A stretch of DNA of 64,000 nt, from positions 6,882,001 to 6,946,000 of the forward strand of contig NZ_WING01000001.1 of assembly GCF_009793335.1 (NCBI RefSeq). Direction: 5' to 3'. Shown in pieces: positions 34,076 to 42,727 of this stretch (position 1 is its first letter; every line of letters starts with the position of its first letter). A model generated the notes under the pieces. The model made no database searches. It was not told the DNA's origin and saw nothing but the letters and a program-made list of their open reading frames with translations. The position numbers were made by a program, and so were the translations under genes. This stretch comes from Actinomadura sp. J1-007 (GTDB lineage Bacteria > Actinomycetota > Actinomycetes > Streptosporangiales > Streptosporangiaceae).

Positions 34076-34485
34076 GTCCGCTTCCCTCCGTCGTGTCCGC
34101 CGTGCTCTGTCCGTTCGTCCTGCTCTGCTCGCCGGTCCTGTTCGCCCTGCTCGTGCTGCTCGTCCTGGAGGCGCCGCAGGTAGCCGTCCAGGCGGTCGAA
34201 GCTCTGGCCGAGGAACTCGCGGTACGTCTCCATCCACGCGGCGACCTCGCGGAGCGGCTCGGGGCGCAGGCGGCACGGCCGCCACTGCGCGTGCCGTCCC
34301 TGCTCCACCAGCCCCGCGTCCCGCAGCACCTTGAGGTGCTTGGACACGGCCGGAGGGCTCAGCTCGAACGGCTCGGCCAGCTCGCCGACCGTCGCCTCGC
34401 CCTGGACCAGCCGCGCCAGCATCGCCCGCCGCGTCGGGTCGGCGAGCGCGGCGAACGTGATGCTGAGCCGATCGATCTGGCGCAT
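34072..34485 (-). CDS. ArsR family transcriptional regulator
   Basis: The 137-residue winged-helix repressor has ITFAALADPTRRAMLARLVQGEATVGELAEPFELSPPAVSKHLKVLRDAGLVEQGRHAQWRPCRL. The metal-binding Cys motif (CxC in helix 3) is absent, so it is not a classic metal sensor. It belongs to the group that pairs with SRPBCC proteins. The C-terminus is a hydrophilic Glu/Gln/Arg tail. A palindrome 15 bases upstream of the start is a plausible autoregulatory operator. Confidence 0.92.
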   Translation of the reverse strand: MRQIDRLSITFAALADPTRRAMLARLVQGEATVGELAEPFELSPPAVSKHLKVLRDAGLVEQGRHAQWRPCRLRPEPLREVAAWMETYREFLGQSFDRLDGYLRRLQDEQHEQGEQDRRAEQDERTEHGGHDGGKRT

Positions 34486-34499
34486 TGGTTTCCTGTTCG

Positions 34500-34509
34500 G
34501 TTAATTAAC
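34500..34509 (-). promoter_or_regulatory. Palindromic operator candidate upstream of arsR-SRPBCC
   Basis: GTTAATTAAC is a perfect 10-bp palindrome 15 bases upstream of the ArsR ATG, in a sharply AT-rich island. On the minus strand it contains TTAATTA, which may overlap the -10. ArsR repressors bind such short palindromes. Confidence 0.5.
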
Positions 34510-34668
34510 TAGGTGGAAAACTACAGGGCCGGACAGGGCGGGTCAAGAGCCCTCCGCTCCGGCGCGGTCCGGCGCCGGGCCGGGCGCGGGCCGCCGGACG
34601 TTCGAAAGCCCGTCCGCGCGGGCTCCGCCGACGCGTCGTCCACCTTGAGCCATGGGGTTAACAGCTCG

Positions 34669-34697
34669 TTGACAGGCACCCCGGTTTGCCTTGTAAT
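34669..34697 (+). promoter_or_regulatory. Near-consensus promoter of the MbtH-NRPS1 operon
   Basis: TTGACA (34669-34674), 17-base spacer, TGTAAT (34692-34697). This is the best housekeeping-type promoter in the window. The MbtH ATG lies about 120 bases downstream, leaving room for a long leader. Confidence 0.65.
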
Positions 34698-34825
34698 GAC
34701 CCTGAGTCTGATTGATGGCCGCGGGGTCGTTGGGGCTCCGCGGATTCCGGCTCTCTCCTCCGCCGCTCGTTCCCCCGGCGCGACCGTGGTGACGGCGGTT
34801 CCCGCCAAGCAGGAGCGCGACCTCC

Positions 34826-35041
34826 ATGAGTGCCTCGGACCGAACCACCTTCCGCGTCGTCGTCAACCACGAGGACCAGTACTCCATCTGGCCGGCCGGC
34901 GAGGCCGAGCCGCCGGGCTGGAGGGACGCGGGGAAGGAGGGCACCCGGCAGGAGTGCCTGGCGTTCGTCGACCGGGTCTGGGACGACCTGCGCCCGCTCA
35001 GCCTGCGGCGGCACATGGAGGCGTCCGATGGCGGCTCCTGA
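34826..35041 (+). CDS. MbtH family NRPS accessory protein
   Basis: The 71-residue protein has the full MbtH pattern: FRVVVNHEDQYSIWPAGEAEPPGWRDAGKEGTRQECLAFVDRVWDDLRP, with the NxExQxSxWP core and conserved Trp residues. MbtH proteins bind adenylation domains and support their folding and activity. AGGAG lies 10 bases before the ATG. The NRPS1 start lies inside its last codons (14-base overlap), so it should be made together with NRPS1. Confidence 0.97.
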   Translation: MSASDRTTFRVVVNHEDQYSIWPAGEAEPPGWRDAGKEGTRQECLAFVDRVWDDLRPLSLRRHMEASDGGS

Positions 35042-38000
35042 GGCGCCGTTCGTGCACCGGGCCGTCGCCGCGCGGGCCGCGGCGTCGCCGGACCGGATCG
35101 CGGTCGAGTGCGGCGACGCCCGGCTGTCCTACGCCGAGCTGTGGGAACGCGCCGGACGCGTCGCCGCGCTGCTGCGCGCCGAGGGCGTCGGCCCCGACAC
35201 GGTGGTGGCCGTCGCCATGGAGCGCTCCGCCGAACTGCCTGTCGCGCTGCTCGGCGTCCTCGCCGCGGGCGGCGCGTACGTGCCGCTCGACCTCGACCAT
35301 CCGGCGCGGCGGCGGGAGTTCGTCCTCGCCGACTCGGGCGCGCGGGTCGTCCTCACGCAGGAGCGGTTCATGAGCGCCGTGCCCCGCGAGGCGGCCACCG
35401 TCGTCACGCTCGACGGCTTCGCCGGGGCGCCGCGCCCCGCCGGGGCCGCTGCGCCGCCCGCCGGGTGCGCCGACCCGCATCCGGACAGCCTGGCCTACGT
35501 CATCCACACCAGCGGATCGACCGGCACGCCGAAGGCCGCGATGAACACCCACCGCGCCATCGCCAACCGGCTCGCCTGGATGCAGGACGCCTACGGCCTC
35601 ACCCGCGACGACCGGGTCCTCCAGAAGACGCCCCTCAGCTTCGACGTGTCGGTGTGGGAGCTGTTCTGGCCCCTGATGAACGGGGCGCGGCTCGTCCTCG
35701 CACGGCCCGGCGGGCACCGCGACCCCGCCTACCTGGTCGAGGCCGTCCGCGCCCGGCGGGTGACGACGCTGCACTTCGTGCCCGCGATGCTGCGCGCGTT
35801 CCTCGCCGCGCCCGGGGTCGAGGAGTGCGCCTCGCTGCGGCGGGTGGTCTCCAGCGGCGAGGCGCTGCCGCCCGACCTCGCCGAGCGGTTCTTCCAGCGC
35901 CTGCCCGGCGTCGACCTGCACAACCTGTACGGCCCGACGGAGGCGGCGGTGGACGTCACCGCCTGGACGTGCCGCAAGGGCGACGCCGCGGTCCCGATCG
36001 GCGCGCCGATCGCCAACGTCCGGGCGTACGTGGTGGACGAGCGGATGGCCCCCGCGGGGCCGGGCGAGCCCGGCGAGCTGCTCGTCGGCGGCGTCGCGCT
36101 CGCCCGCGGCTACCTCGGGCGGCCCGCGCTCACGGCCGAGCGGTTCGTGCCCGACCACCTGTCGGGCGAGCCCGGCGCGCGCCTGTACCGCACCGGCGAC
36201 CGCGCGCGGTGGCGCGACGACGGGACGCTGGAGTTCCTCGGCCGGCTGGACGACCAGGTCAAGATCCGCGGCGTCCGGGTGGAGCCGGGCGAGGCCGCGG
36301 CCGTGCTCGCCGGGCACGCGGGCGTCGCGGGCGCGACGGTGCTCGCCCGCCCCGGCCCCGGGGGCGAGCCGAGGCTCGTCGCCTACGCGGTCCCGGACGA
36401 GGAGACCGCTCGCCCGGTGGCCGGGCTGCTGCGCGCCGAACGCGAGGGGCTGCCCGTCCCCGCCGTACGGCACGACCTGCCCGACGGCCGCACCGTGCTC
36501 GTCCCCAACCGCACCGAGGCCGAGTTCCTCGCGCGCGAGGTGTTCGACGGCGAGCGGTACGCCGAGCTCGGCATCGACCCGAGCCCCGGCGGCGTCGTCG
36601 TGGACGCGGGCGCGCACGTCGGGGTGTTCGCGCTGCTCGCGGCCCGTTCCGGCGCGACCGTCCACGCGTTCGAGCCGATCCCGCCGCTGTTCGAGCTGCT
36701 GCGCCGCAACCTCGCGGTCCACGGCGTGGACGCCCGCGCGCACCCCTGCGCGCTCGGCGCGGAGGACGGCGAGGCGACGCTGACCCACTACCCGCACCTG
36801 ACGATCATGTCCGGCCGGCACACCGACCCCGGCGCCGACCGCGAGGTGCTGCGCGCCTACCTCGGCGACGTGCCCGACCTCGACCGGCTGCTGGACCGCA
36901 GCCTGGAGGAGCGGCGCTTCGTCCGCCCCGTCCGCGCGCTGTCGTCGGTGCTGCGCGAGAGCGGCGTGCGCCGCGTGGACCTGCTGAAGATCGACGTGGA
37001 GCGCAGCGAGGAGGAGGTCGTCGCCGGCGTCGCCGAGGCCGACTGGGCGATGGTCCGCCAGGTGCTGGTCGAGGTGCACGACACCGGCGGACGGCTCGCG
37101 CGCCTCACTCGCTTCTTCGAGGCGCGCGGCTACCGGGTCCGGTCCGCCGAGGACCCGCGGCTGGCCGGGACCGGCCTGGTCATGCTGGCCGCCGTCCGCC
37201 CGGATTCCGCCACCGCCTCCGCCGCGACCGCCTCCGCCGGGACCGCCACCGCGGTCGAGCCGGTCGCGGCCGTGCGCGCGGAGGGCGGGCCGTGGGCCAG
37301 TCCCGCGCTGCTGACCGCGGACCTGCGCGCCCACGCCGCCCGGTCGCTGCCGGACGCGCTGGTGCCCTCGGCGTTCGTCCTGCTCGACGCGTTCCCCCTC
37401 ACGCCCAACGGCAAGATCGACCGGGCCGCCCTGCCCGAGCCCCCGTCGCGGCCCAGGCTGTCCGGCATCTGGACGCCGCCCGAGGGCCCGGCGCAGGAAC
37501 GGCTCGCCGCGCTCTGGTCCGAGCTGCTCGGCCAGGACAAGCCCGGCGCCGACGACGACTTCTTCGAGCTGGGCGGACACTCGCTGCTCGCCAACCGGCT
37601 GGTCGCCCGGATCCGCGCCGAGTTCGGCGTCGAGCTGCCGCTCGACGAGGTCTTCACGGCCCGCACCGTCCGCGGCATCGCGTCCGCCATCGGGTCGGCG
37701 CCCCCGGCGGGACGGGAGGTGCCGCGGCTGGTCCCCGTGCCGCGCGAGGGGCGGCTGCCGCTGTCGTACTCGCAGGAGCGCCTGTGGTTCCTCCAGCAGC
37801 TCCACCCGGGCATCCGCGCCTACCAGTTCCAGGCGACGATCGAGCTCACCGGGACCCTCGACGCCGCCGCGCTCGCCCGCGCCCTCACCGAGATCGTCCG
37901 CAGGCACGAGATCTACCGCACCACGTTCACCGAGGCGCCCGGCGTGGGCGAGGCGTCCGGCGCGGCCGGGCCGCGCGGAGAGCGCCCGGGGCCGCGGCAG

Positions 38001-39176
38001 GTGATCCACCCGCCGTTCCCGGCGCCGCTGGCGTTCGACGACCTCAGCGGCGGGCCCGACCCGGAGGGGGCGGCGCGCGCGCTGATCCGGGCCGCCATCG
38101 CCGAGACCATCCCGGTGGACCGGCTGCCGCTCGTCCGGTGGCGGCTGCTGCGGACCGCGCCGGACCGGCACGTCCTGCTGCACCTGGAGCACCACCTCGT
38201 GCACGACGGCTGGGCGTTCAACACGTTCGTCGGCGAGCTGGCGGCGCTCTACGGCGCGTACGCGACCGGCGGGCCGTCGCCGCTGCCGGAGCCGGAGGTG
38301 CAGTTCGCCGACTTCGCGGTGTGGCAGCGGTCGTGGCTGGACGGCGCCGTGTCGGAACGGCAGCTCGCGTACTGGCGCGAGGCGCTGGACGGCGTCCCGC
38401 TGTTCCTCGACCTGCCGACGGACCGGCCGCGCACGCCGGAGCGGCGGTTCCTGGGTGACGCGCCGCGCTTCGAGCTGCCCGCGGAGGTCGCCGACCGGAC
38501 GCGCGCGCTGGCCGCGCGCGAGGGCGTCACGCTGTTCACCGCCATGCTCGCCGCGTTCGAGGTGCTGATGTGCCACTGGTCGGGGCAGGACGACTTCTGC
38601 GTCGGCTCGGGCTTCGCGAACCGGCGGTGGCGGCAGACCGAGCGGCTGCTCGGGATGGTGATCAACACCGTGCCGCTCCGCGCCGACCTGCGCGGCGACC
38701 CGACGTTCCGCGAGCTGCTCGCGCGGACCCGGGCGGCCGCGCTCGGCGCGCACGCCAACCAGGACGTCCCGTACGACCGGGTGGTCGCGGCGATGCGGCC
38801 CGAGCGCGTCGCGGGACGGCACCCGCTCTGCCAGGTGTCGTTCGCGTTCCACGACGCGCCGATGCCGCCGCTCCGGATGCCCGGCCTGGACGTGCGCGTC
38901 ACGCCCGGCATCGCGAACGGCACCGCCAAGTTCGACCTCAACGTGATCGCCATCCCCGCCGCCGAGCAGGCCGTCGGCCAGGACGGGCCGGGCGGGCCGG
39001 GCGGTCCCGGCCACGCGGAGCCGAGCGGCGCGGTCGAGTTCATCTGGGAGTACGACCGGGACCTGTTCGACGCCCGGACGATCGCGCGGGCGGCCGAGCT
39101 GTACCGGCGGCTGCTCGACGCGGTGACCGGCGACCCTGAGGCCCGGGTCTCCGAGCTGCTCATGGGCGTGCCCTGA
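35028..39176 (+). CDS. NRPS: A domain interrupted by an FkbM-like methyltransferase, then T and C (A[MT]-T-C)
   Basis: A 1382-residue synthetase. Residues ~10-460 are the A domain body: A3 YVIHTSGSTGTPK (~156), A5 NLYGPTEA, A7 YRTGD, A8 near 414. The specificity residues read by eye are DVWHVSLVDK, one change from the EntF serine code DVWHFSLVDK. About 260 residues (~465-724) of FkbM-type methyltransferase are inserted between A8 and A9 (VVDAGAHVG SAM loop; LLKIDVERSEEEV near 651). The A domain then finishes with A10 NGKIDRAAL (~793). T has GGHSLLAN (~848). The C domain has an intact HHLVHDG (~1054). ATG 35028 has GGAGG inside mbtH. No loading C or TE domain is present. It probably activates and methylates serine, then condenses it with the NRPS2-bound residue. 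Confidence 0.9.
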   Translation: MAAPEAPFVHRAVAARAAASPDRIAVECGDARLSYAELWERAGRVAALLRAEGVGPDTVVAVAMERSAELPVALLGVLAAGGAYVPLDLDHPARRREFVLADSGARVVLTQERFMSAVPREAATVVTLDGFAGAPRPAGAAAPPAGCADPHPDSLAYVIHTSGSTGTPKAAMNTHRAIANRLAWMQDAYGLTRDDRVLQKTPLSFDVSVWELFWPLMNGARLVLARPGGHRDPAYLVEAVRARRVTTLHFVPAMLRAFLAAPGVEECASLRRVVSSGEALPPDLAERFFQRLPGVDLHNLYGPTEAAVDVTAWTCRKGDAAVPIGAPIANVRAYVVDERMAPAGPGEPGELLVGGVALARGYLGRPALTAERFVPDHLSGEPGARLYRTGDRARWRDDGTLEFLGRLDDQVKIRGVRVEPGEAAAVLAGHAGVAGATVLARPGPGGEPRLVAYAVPDEETARPVAGLLRAEREGLPVPAVRHDLPDGRTVLVPNRTEAEFLAREVFDGERYAELGIDPSPGGVVVDAGAHVGVFALLAARSGATVHAFEPIPPLFELLRRNLAVHGVDARAHPCALGAEDGEATLTHYPHLTIMSGRHTDPGADREVLRAYLGDVPDLDRLLDRSLEERRFVRPVRALSSVLRESGVRRVDLLKIDVERSEEEVVAGVAEADWAMVRQVLVEVHDTGGRLARLTRFFEARGYRVRSAEDPRLAGTGLVMLAAVRPDSATASAATASAGTATAVEPVAAVRAEGGPWASPALLTADLRAHAARSLPDALVPSAFVLLDAFPLTPNGKIDRAALPEPPSRPRLSGIWTPPEGPAQERLAALWSELLGQDKPGADDDFFELGGHSLLANRLVARIRAEFGVELPLDEVFTARTVRGIASAIGSAPPAGREVPRLVPVPREGRLPLSYSQERLWFLQQLHPGIRAYQFQATIELTGTLDAAALARALTEIVRRHEIYRTTFTEAPGVGEASGAAGPRGERPGPRQVIHPPFPAPLAFDDLSGGPDPEGAARALIRAAIAETIPVDRLPLVRWRLLRTAPDRHVLLHLEHHLVHDGWAFNTFVGELAALYGAYATGGPSPLPEPEVQFADFAVWQRSWLDGAVSERQLAYWREALDGVPLFLDLPTDRPRTPERRFLGDAPRFELPAEVADRTRALAAREGVTLFTAMLAAFEVLMCHWSGQDDFCVGSGFANRRWRQTERLLGMVINTVPLRADLRGDPTFRELLARTRAAALGAHANQDVPYDRVVAAMRPERVAGRHPLCQVSFAFHDAPMPPLRMPGLDVRVTPGIANGTAKFDLNVIAIPAAEQAVGQDGPGGPGGPGHAEPSGAVEFIWEYDRDLFDARTIARAAELYRRLLDAVTGDPEARVSELLMGVP

Positions 39177-40483
39177 TGCGACGCGCCGCTCCGCGACGGG
39201 ACGGCGCGGAGCGGCGGGAACGGGCCGTACGCGCGAGCCTCGCGTTCCATCCCGACTTCCGGCGGCTCTGGATCGGCGACGCGGCCAGCCAGATCGGCGC
39301 GACGGCGAGCCTGTTCGTGCTGCCGCTGCTGGCCGCGACGGTCCTGCACGCCACGCCGTTCCAGGTCGGCCTGGTGTCCACGTCGCTGACCGCGTCGTTC
39401 CTCGTGCTCGGGCTGCCGGTCGGCGCGTGGGTCGACCGGATGCGGCACCGGCGCGTGCTGATCGTCGCCGACGCCGGCCGCGCCCTCGCGCTCGGCTCGC
39501 TGCCGGCCGCCGCGGCGGCCGGGGTCCTGACGCTCCCGCAGGTCTGCCTGGTCGCCCTCGGCTACGGCGTGCTGACGGTGTTCTTCGACGTCGCGTACCA
39601 GAGCTGCCTGCCGGGCCTGGTCGGCCGCGACCGGCTGGTGGAGGGCAACGCCAAGCTCGCCGCCACGCAGTCGGTCGCGCTGATGGGCGGCCCGACGGTC
39701 GGCGGCGCGGCCGCGCAGGCCCTCACCGTGCCGTACGCGGTCGCGGCGAACGCCGTGTGCTTCGCGTGGTCGGCGGTCTGGATCGCACGCATCCGGACGC
39801 CCGAGGCCCGGCCGCCGCGCGACCCCGACCGGAACCTCGGGCGGGAGATCGGCGAGGGGCTCCGGTTCGTGTTCGGGCACCGGCTGCTGCGCGCCATCGC
39901 GGGCTGCACCGGGGCGTTCAACCTGTTCCGCACCGCGAGCCAGCCGATGCTGATCGTCCTGCTGGCGGGCGGGCTCGGCCTGTCGGCGGGCACGATCGGG
40001 ATGTTCTTCGCGGTCGGCGCGGCGGGCGGCGTCGCGGGCGCGTTCCTCGCGCGGCGGATCGCCGCCGCCCTCGGCCAGGGCCGGACGATCTGGACCAGCG
40101 CGGCCGTCGGCGGCCTGTCGGCGCTGCTCGTGCCGCTCGTCCGGGACGACTGGCGGCTCTGGGTCGCGGCGGCGGGGGAGTTCGGCATGGCGTTCGGCGC
40201 CGCCGTGTACGACGTCGCGCAGGTCAGCTTCCGGCAGGCGCTGTGCCCGACGCGGCTGCTCGGCAGGATGAACGCGACCATGCGGTTCCTCGTGTGGGGC
40301 ACGATGCCGGTCGGCGCGTTCCTCGGCGGAGCGCTCGCCTCGCTCGCCGGGACCCGCACCGTGCTGTGGGTGGCCGCGGCGGGCATGGCGACGGCGTTCC
40401 TGCCCGTCTACCTGTCGCCGCTGCGCTCCCTGCGCCGCCTCCCCGACGCCGAGCCCGAGGCCGCCGTGCCCCGGGCCGCGTGA
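39176..40483 (+). CDS. MFS transporter, likely exporter of the cluster product
   Basis: The 435-residue MFS_3-type exporter starts with the ATG overlapping the NRPS1 stop by one base (TGATG). Family motifs are FHPDFRRLWIGDAASQIGATASLFVLPLLAA, the loop VDRMRHRRVLIVADAGRA and GLVGRDRLVEGNAKLAATQSVALMGGPTVGG. About twelve membrane helices are visible. Co-translation with NRPS1 strongly suggests it exports, and may give self-resistance to, the NRPS/PKS product. Confidence 0.9.
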   Translation: MRRAAPRRDGAERRERAVRASLAFHPDFRRLWIGDAASQIGATASLFVLPLLAATVLHATPFQVGLVSTSLTASFLVLGLPVGAWVDRMRHRRVLIVADAGRALALGSLPAAAAAGVLTLPQVCLVALGYGVLTVFFDVAYQSCLPGLVGRDRLVEGNAKLAATQSVALMGGPTVGGAAAQALTVPYAVAANAVCFAWSAVWIARIRTPEARPPRDPDRNLGREIGEGLRFVFGHRLLRAIAGCTGAFNLFRTASQPMLIVLLAGGLGLSAGTIGMFFAVGAAGGVAGAFLARRIAAALGQGRTIWTSAAVGGLSALLVPLVRDDWRLWVAAAGEFGMAFGAAVYDVAQVSFRQALCPTRLLGRMNATMRFLVWGTMPVGAFLGGALASLAGTRTVLWVAAAGMATAFLPVYLSPLRSLRRLPDAEPEAAVPRAA

Positions 40484-40499
40484 CCGGCCGGGGCAGGGC

Positions 40500-42427
40500 C
40501 TAGTCCAGGCCCGTCGTCGGGATCTTGGCGTAGGCGGGGCCGACCCGGTCGGCCGGGACGATCGGCAGGGTCACCGACGAGGGGTGCTCGGCGTCGTGGA
40601 GGATCGTCTGCCGCGCCGTCCGCACCCGGTCGCTCTGGCCGAACCGCTCCCCGGTGTTGGGGTTGGGCGCGTACTGCGGGAAGTCGCTGGAGGAGATGTC
40701 GAGCCGGATGCGGTGCCCGGCCTTGAACAGGTTGGACGTCGGCCAGATCTTGATGGTGTACTTCTCGACCTTGCCGGGTTTGATCGGCGTCGGGTGCGTC
40801 GAGGACGCGCGGAAGCTCGCCCGCAGGATGCCGTTGTTGAGGTTGCGCGCGGTGCCGTCGGGCGCGACGTCCACCAGCTTGGCCGTCCAGTCGGTGTCGC
40901 GGGCGGTGGACGAGGCGTACAGCTCGACGCTGATCGGGCCGGTGACGTGGGTGTCGGCCGCCAGCTCGGGGCCGGTGTAGACGAGCACGTCCGGCCGCGC
41001 CTCGACCGTCTGCTGGTCGTACGGGCCCTGCTGCCCGCCGCGGTTCTCGCAGCACGAGTGGCCGCCGACGGACGGAACCGGGTTGCGCGGGTCGTAGGTG
41101 TAGCGGTCGGGCTTCTGCCCGCCGCCCGGCGGCTGCGCGGAGAGCCGCCCGTCGCCGAGGATCGACGCGGCGTGGCCGCCGCTGTCGAGGTAGTACTTGG
41201 TGAACCGCGTGCCGGGCAGCGGCCAGGCGGGGGAGCGCCGCCACACGTTGGACCCCATCTCGAAGTAGTCCACGGTGGGTCTGCCCTTGCTGACGCCGTT
41301 GTCGCGGCCCTTGAGGAAGCGGTCGAACCAGGCGAGCATCACCTCGTCCAGCGGGTAGTCGCCCGCGGACCCGATGGCCGACAGCATCGGCGCCGGGACG
41401 TAGCGCTCCTTCGGCACCCGCGACCAGGTCTGGTGGTCCCACGGGCCGATCACGAGGCGCTGCCCGGCGCGGGCCTCGGGCGAGCCGCCGTTCGCCGCCA
41501 TCCCGGTGAAGTTGCGGACGCCGCCGTCGAGGAACGCGTCGTACCAGCCTTCGAGATGGAGCATCGGGAGCTTGATGCGGGAATGGTGCCGCTCCGGCGC
41601 GATCGAGGACCAGTAGGAGTCATTGGTGGAATGCTTGATCCAGTCGAAGAAGTACGGCGCCACCTGCGGATCGTCCGGCCGGTACGGCGGGAATCTGCGA
41701 TACGGCCGGTAGGTCATCCATTTCGCGATATCGAGGTAGTCGGTCTTGAGTCGCTGCGCGAGCGCGGTGTCGCCGCGATTGGCGGCCGCGGTCTGCACGA
41801 TCGTCTCCATTGACCAGTTCTCGATGAATCCCAGGCGGAACGCGCCGCCCTCGTACGTCCAGCCCTCGAAATAGTCGCTGGCCGTGTTGAGCGGGACGAT
41901 CGTGGTGAGGTGCGGCGGCAGTTTCTGCGCGGCCAGCCATTGCGTCGCGCCGACATAGGACGACCCGTACATGCCGACGCGGCCATTCGACCCCGGCAGC
42001 CTCGCCGCCCATTCCACCGAGTCGTAGCCGTCGTTCAGATCCTGCTGGAATTCGTAGAACGTGCCCTTCGAGGCGTACTGCCCGCGCACGTCCTCGACCA
42101 CCACGAGGTAGCACTGGGCCGACAGCCACGCGGGGACAGGAAGCGGCCGGGCTGGTTGGGCGGCCCGTTCTTGCCGTACTGCGTGCGCATCAGCACGACC
42201 GGGACCTTCTCCGAGGTCCGGGGCCGGTAGACGTCGGCCGACAGCACCGTGCCGTCGCGCATCCGGTCGGGAACGTCGGCCTGCTTGTCGACCGCGCACG
42301 GGCCCGCCTGCCGCGCCGCCGACACCGTCGGCCGCGCCGCCTGAGCCGTGGACACCGCGAGCACCACCGCCGCGGCGCCGGCCGCCGCGGCGAACACGCG
42401 CCCGTACCCGCCCCTGGGCCTCGCCAT
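40500..42427 (-). CDS. Secreted CocE/NonD family (S15, X-Pro dipeptidyl-peptidase-like) hydrolase, frameshifted near 42132-42135
   Basis: ATG at 42427 follows GGAGGAGG. Residues 1-30 form a signal peptide (FAAAAGAAAVVLAVSTAQA). The mature part has RDGTVLSADVYRP, then VVVEDVRGQYASKGTFYEF, nucleophile GSSYVGATQW, IVPLNTASDYFEGW, and the C-terminal jelly-roll (FKAGHRIRLDISSSDFPQYAPNPNTGE with the catalytic His region). Between RFLSP and AWLSAQCYLVV the frame shifts; one missing C in the complement of 42132-42135 restores a ~642-residue protein. The family cleaves X-Pro peptides or esters/amides such as cocaine or glutaryl-7-ACA. It is divergent from NRPS2 and inside the cluster, so it could process the exported product; that is inference. 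Confidence 0.85.
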
Positions 42428-42629
42428 CGAGACCTCCTCCGAGTGATCACACCTGGGAACCGCCGTGGTGAAACGCTCGTAGATCACTTTCAAGAGATCA
42501 CCGGCGGGCGGTCCCGACAACGCCGGTGACCGGATGTGGACAGAGTAGTCCATGGTGCGGGACTGATCCCACCTCCCGTCCGTGCGCCGACGGTCCCGAC
42601 CGGAATCCGAACAGGGATCTGATCGGCTG

Positions 42630-42658
42630 TTGACTGGCCTGTCAGAGGGATATACGTT
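42630..42658 (+). promoter_or_regulatory. Putative promoter of the NRPS2-PKS operon
   Basis: TTGACT (42630-42635), 17-base spacer, TACGTT (42653-42658), about 70 bases before the NRPS2 ATG in the divergent region 42428-42727. The rest of that region shows no gene and must also hold the peptidase promoter. Confidence 0.45.
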
Positions 42659-42727
42659 CTGCAACTGTTGCCCCCGCCGCCTCCCCCCGTAATAGGCGCG
42701 GGACGCGCAGATGAGGCGTTGTGCGAA

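Noticed and set aside
34998..39014. A 1338-codon open frame on the minus strand opposite NRPS1, and similar long antisense frames elsewhere
   Set aside because: At this GC content antisense frames of real genes stay open. The translations lack domain motifs and are rich in Arg/Gly/Ala/Val/Asp patterns mirrored from the sense gene.
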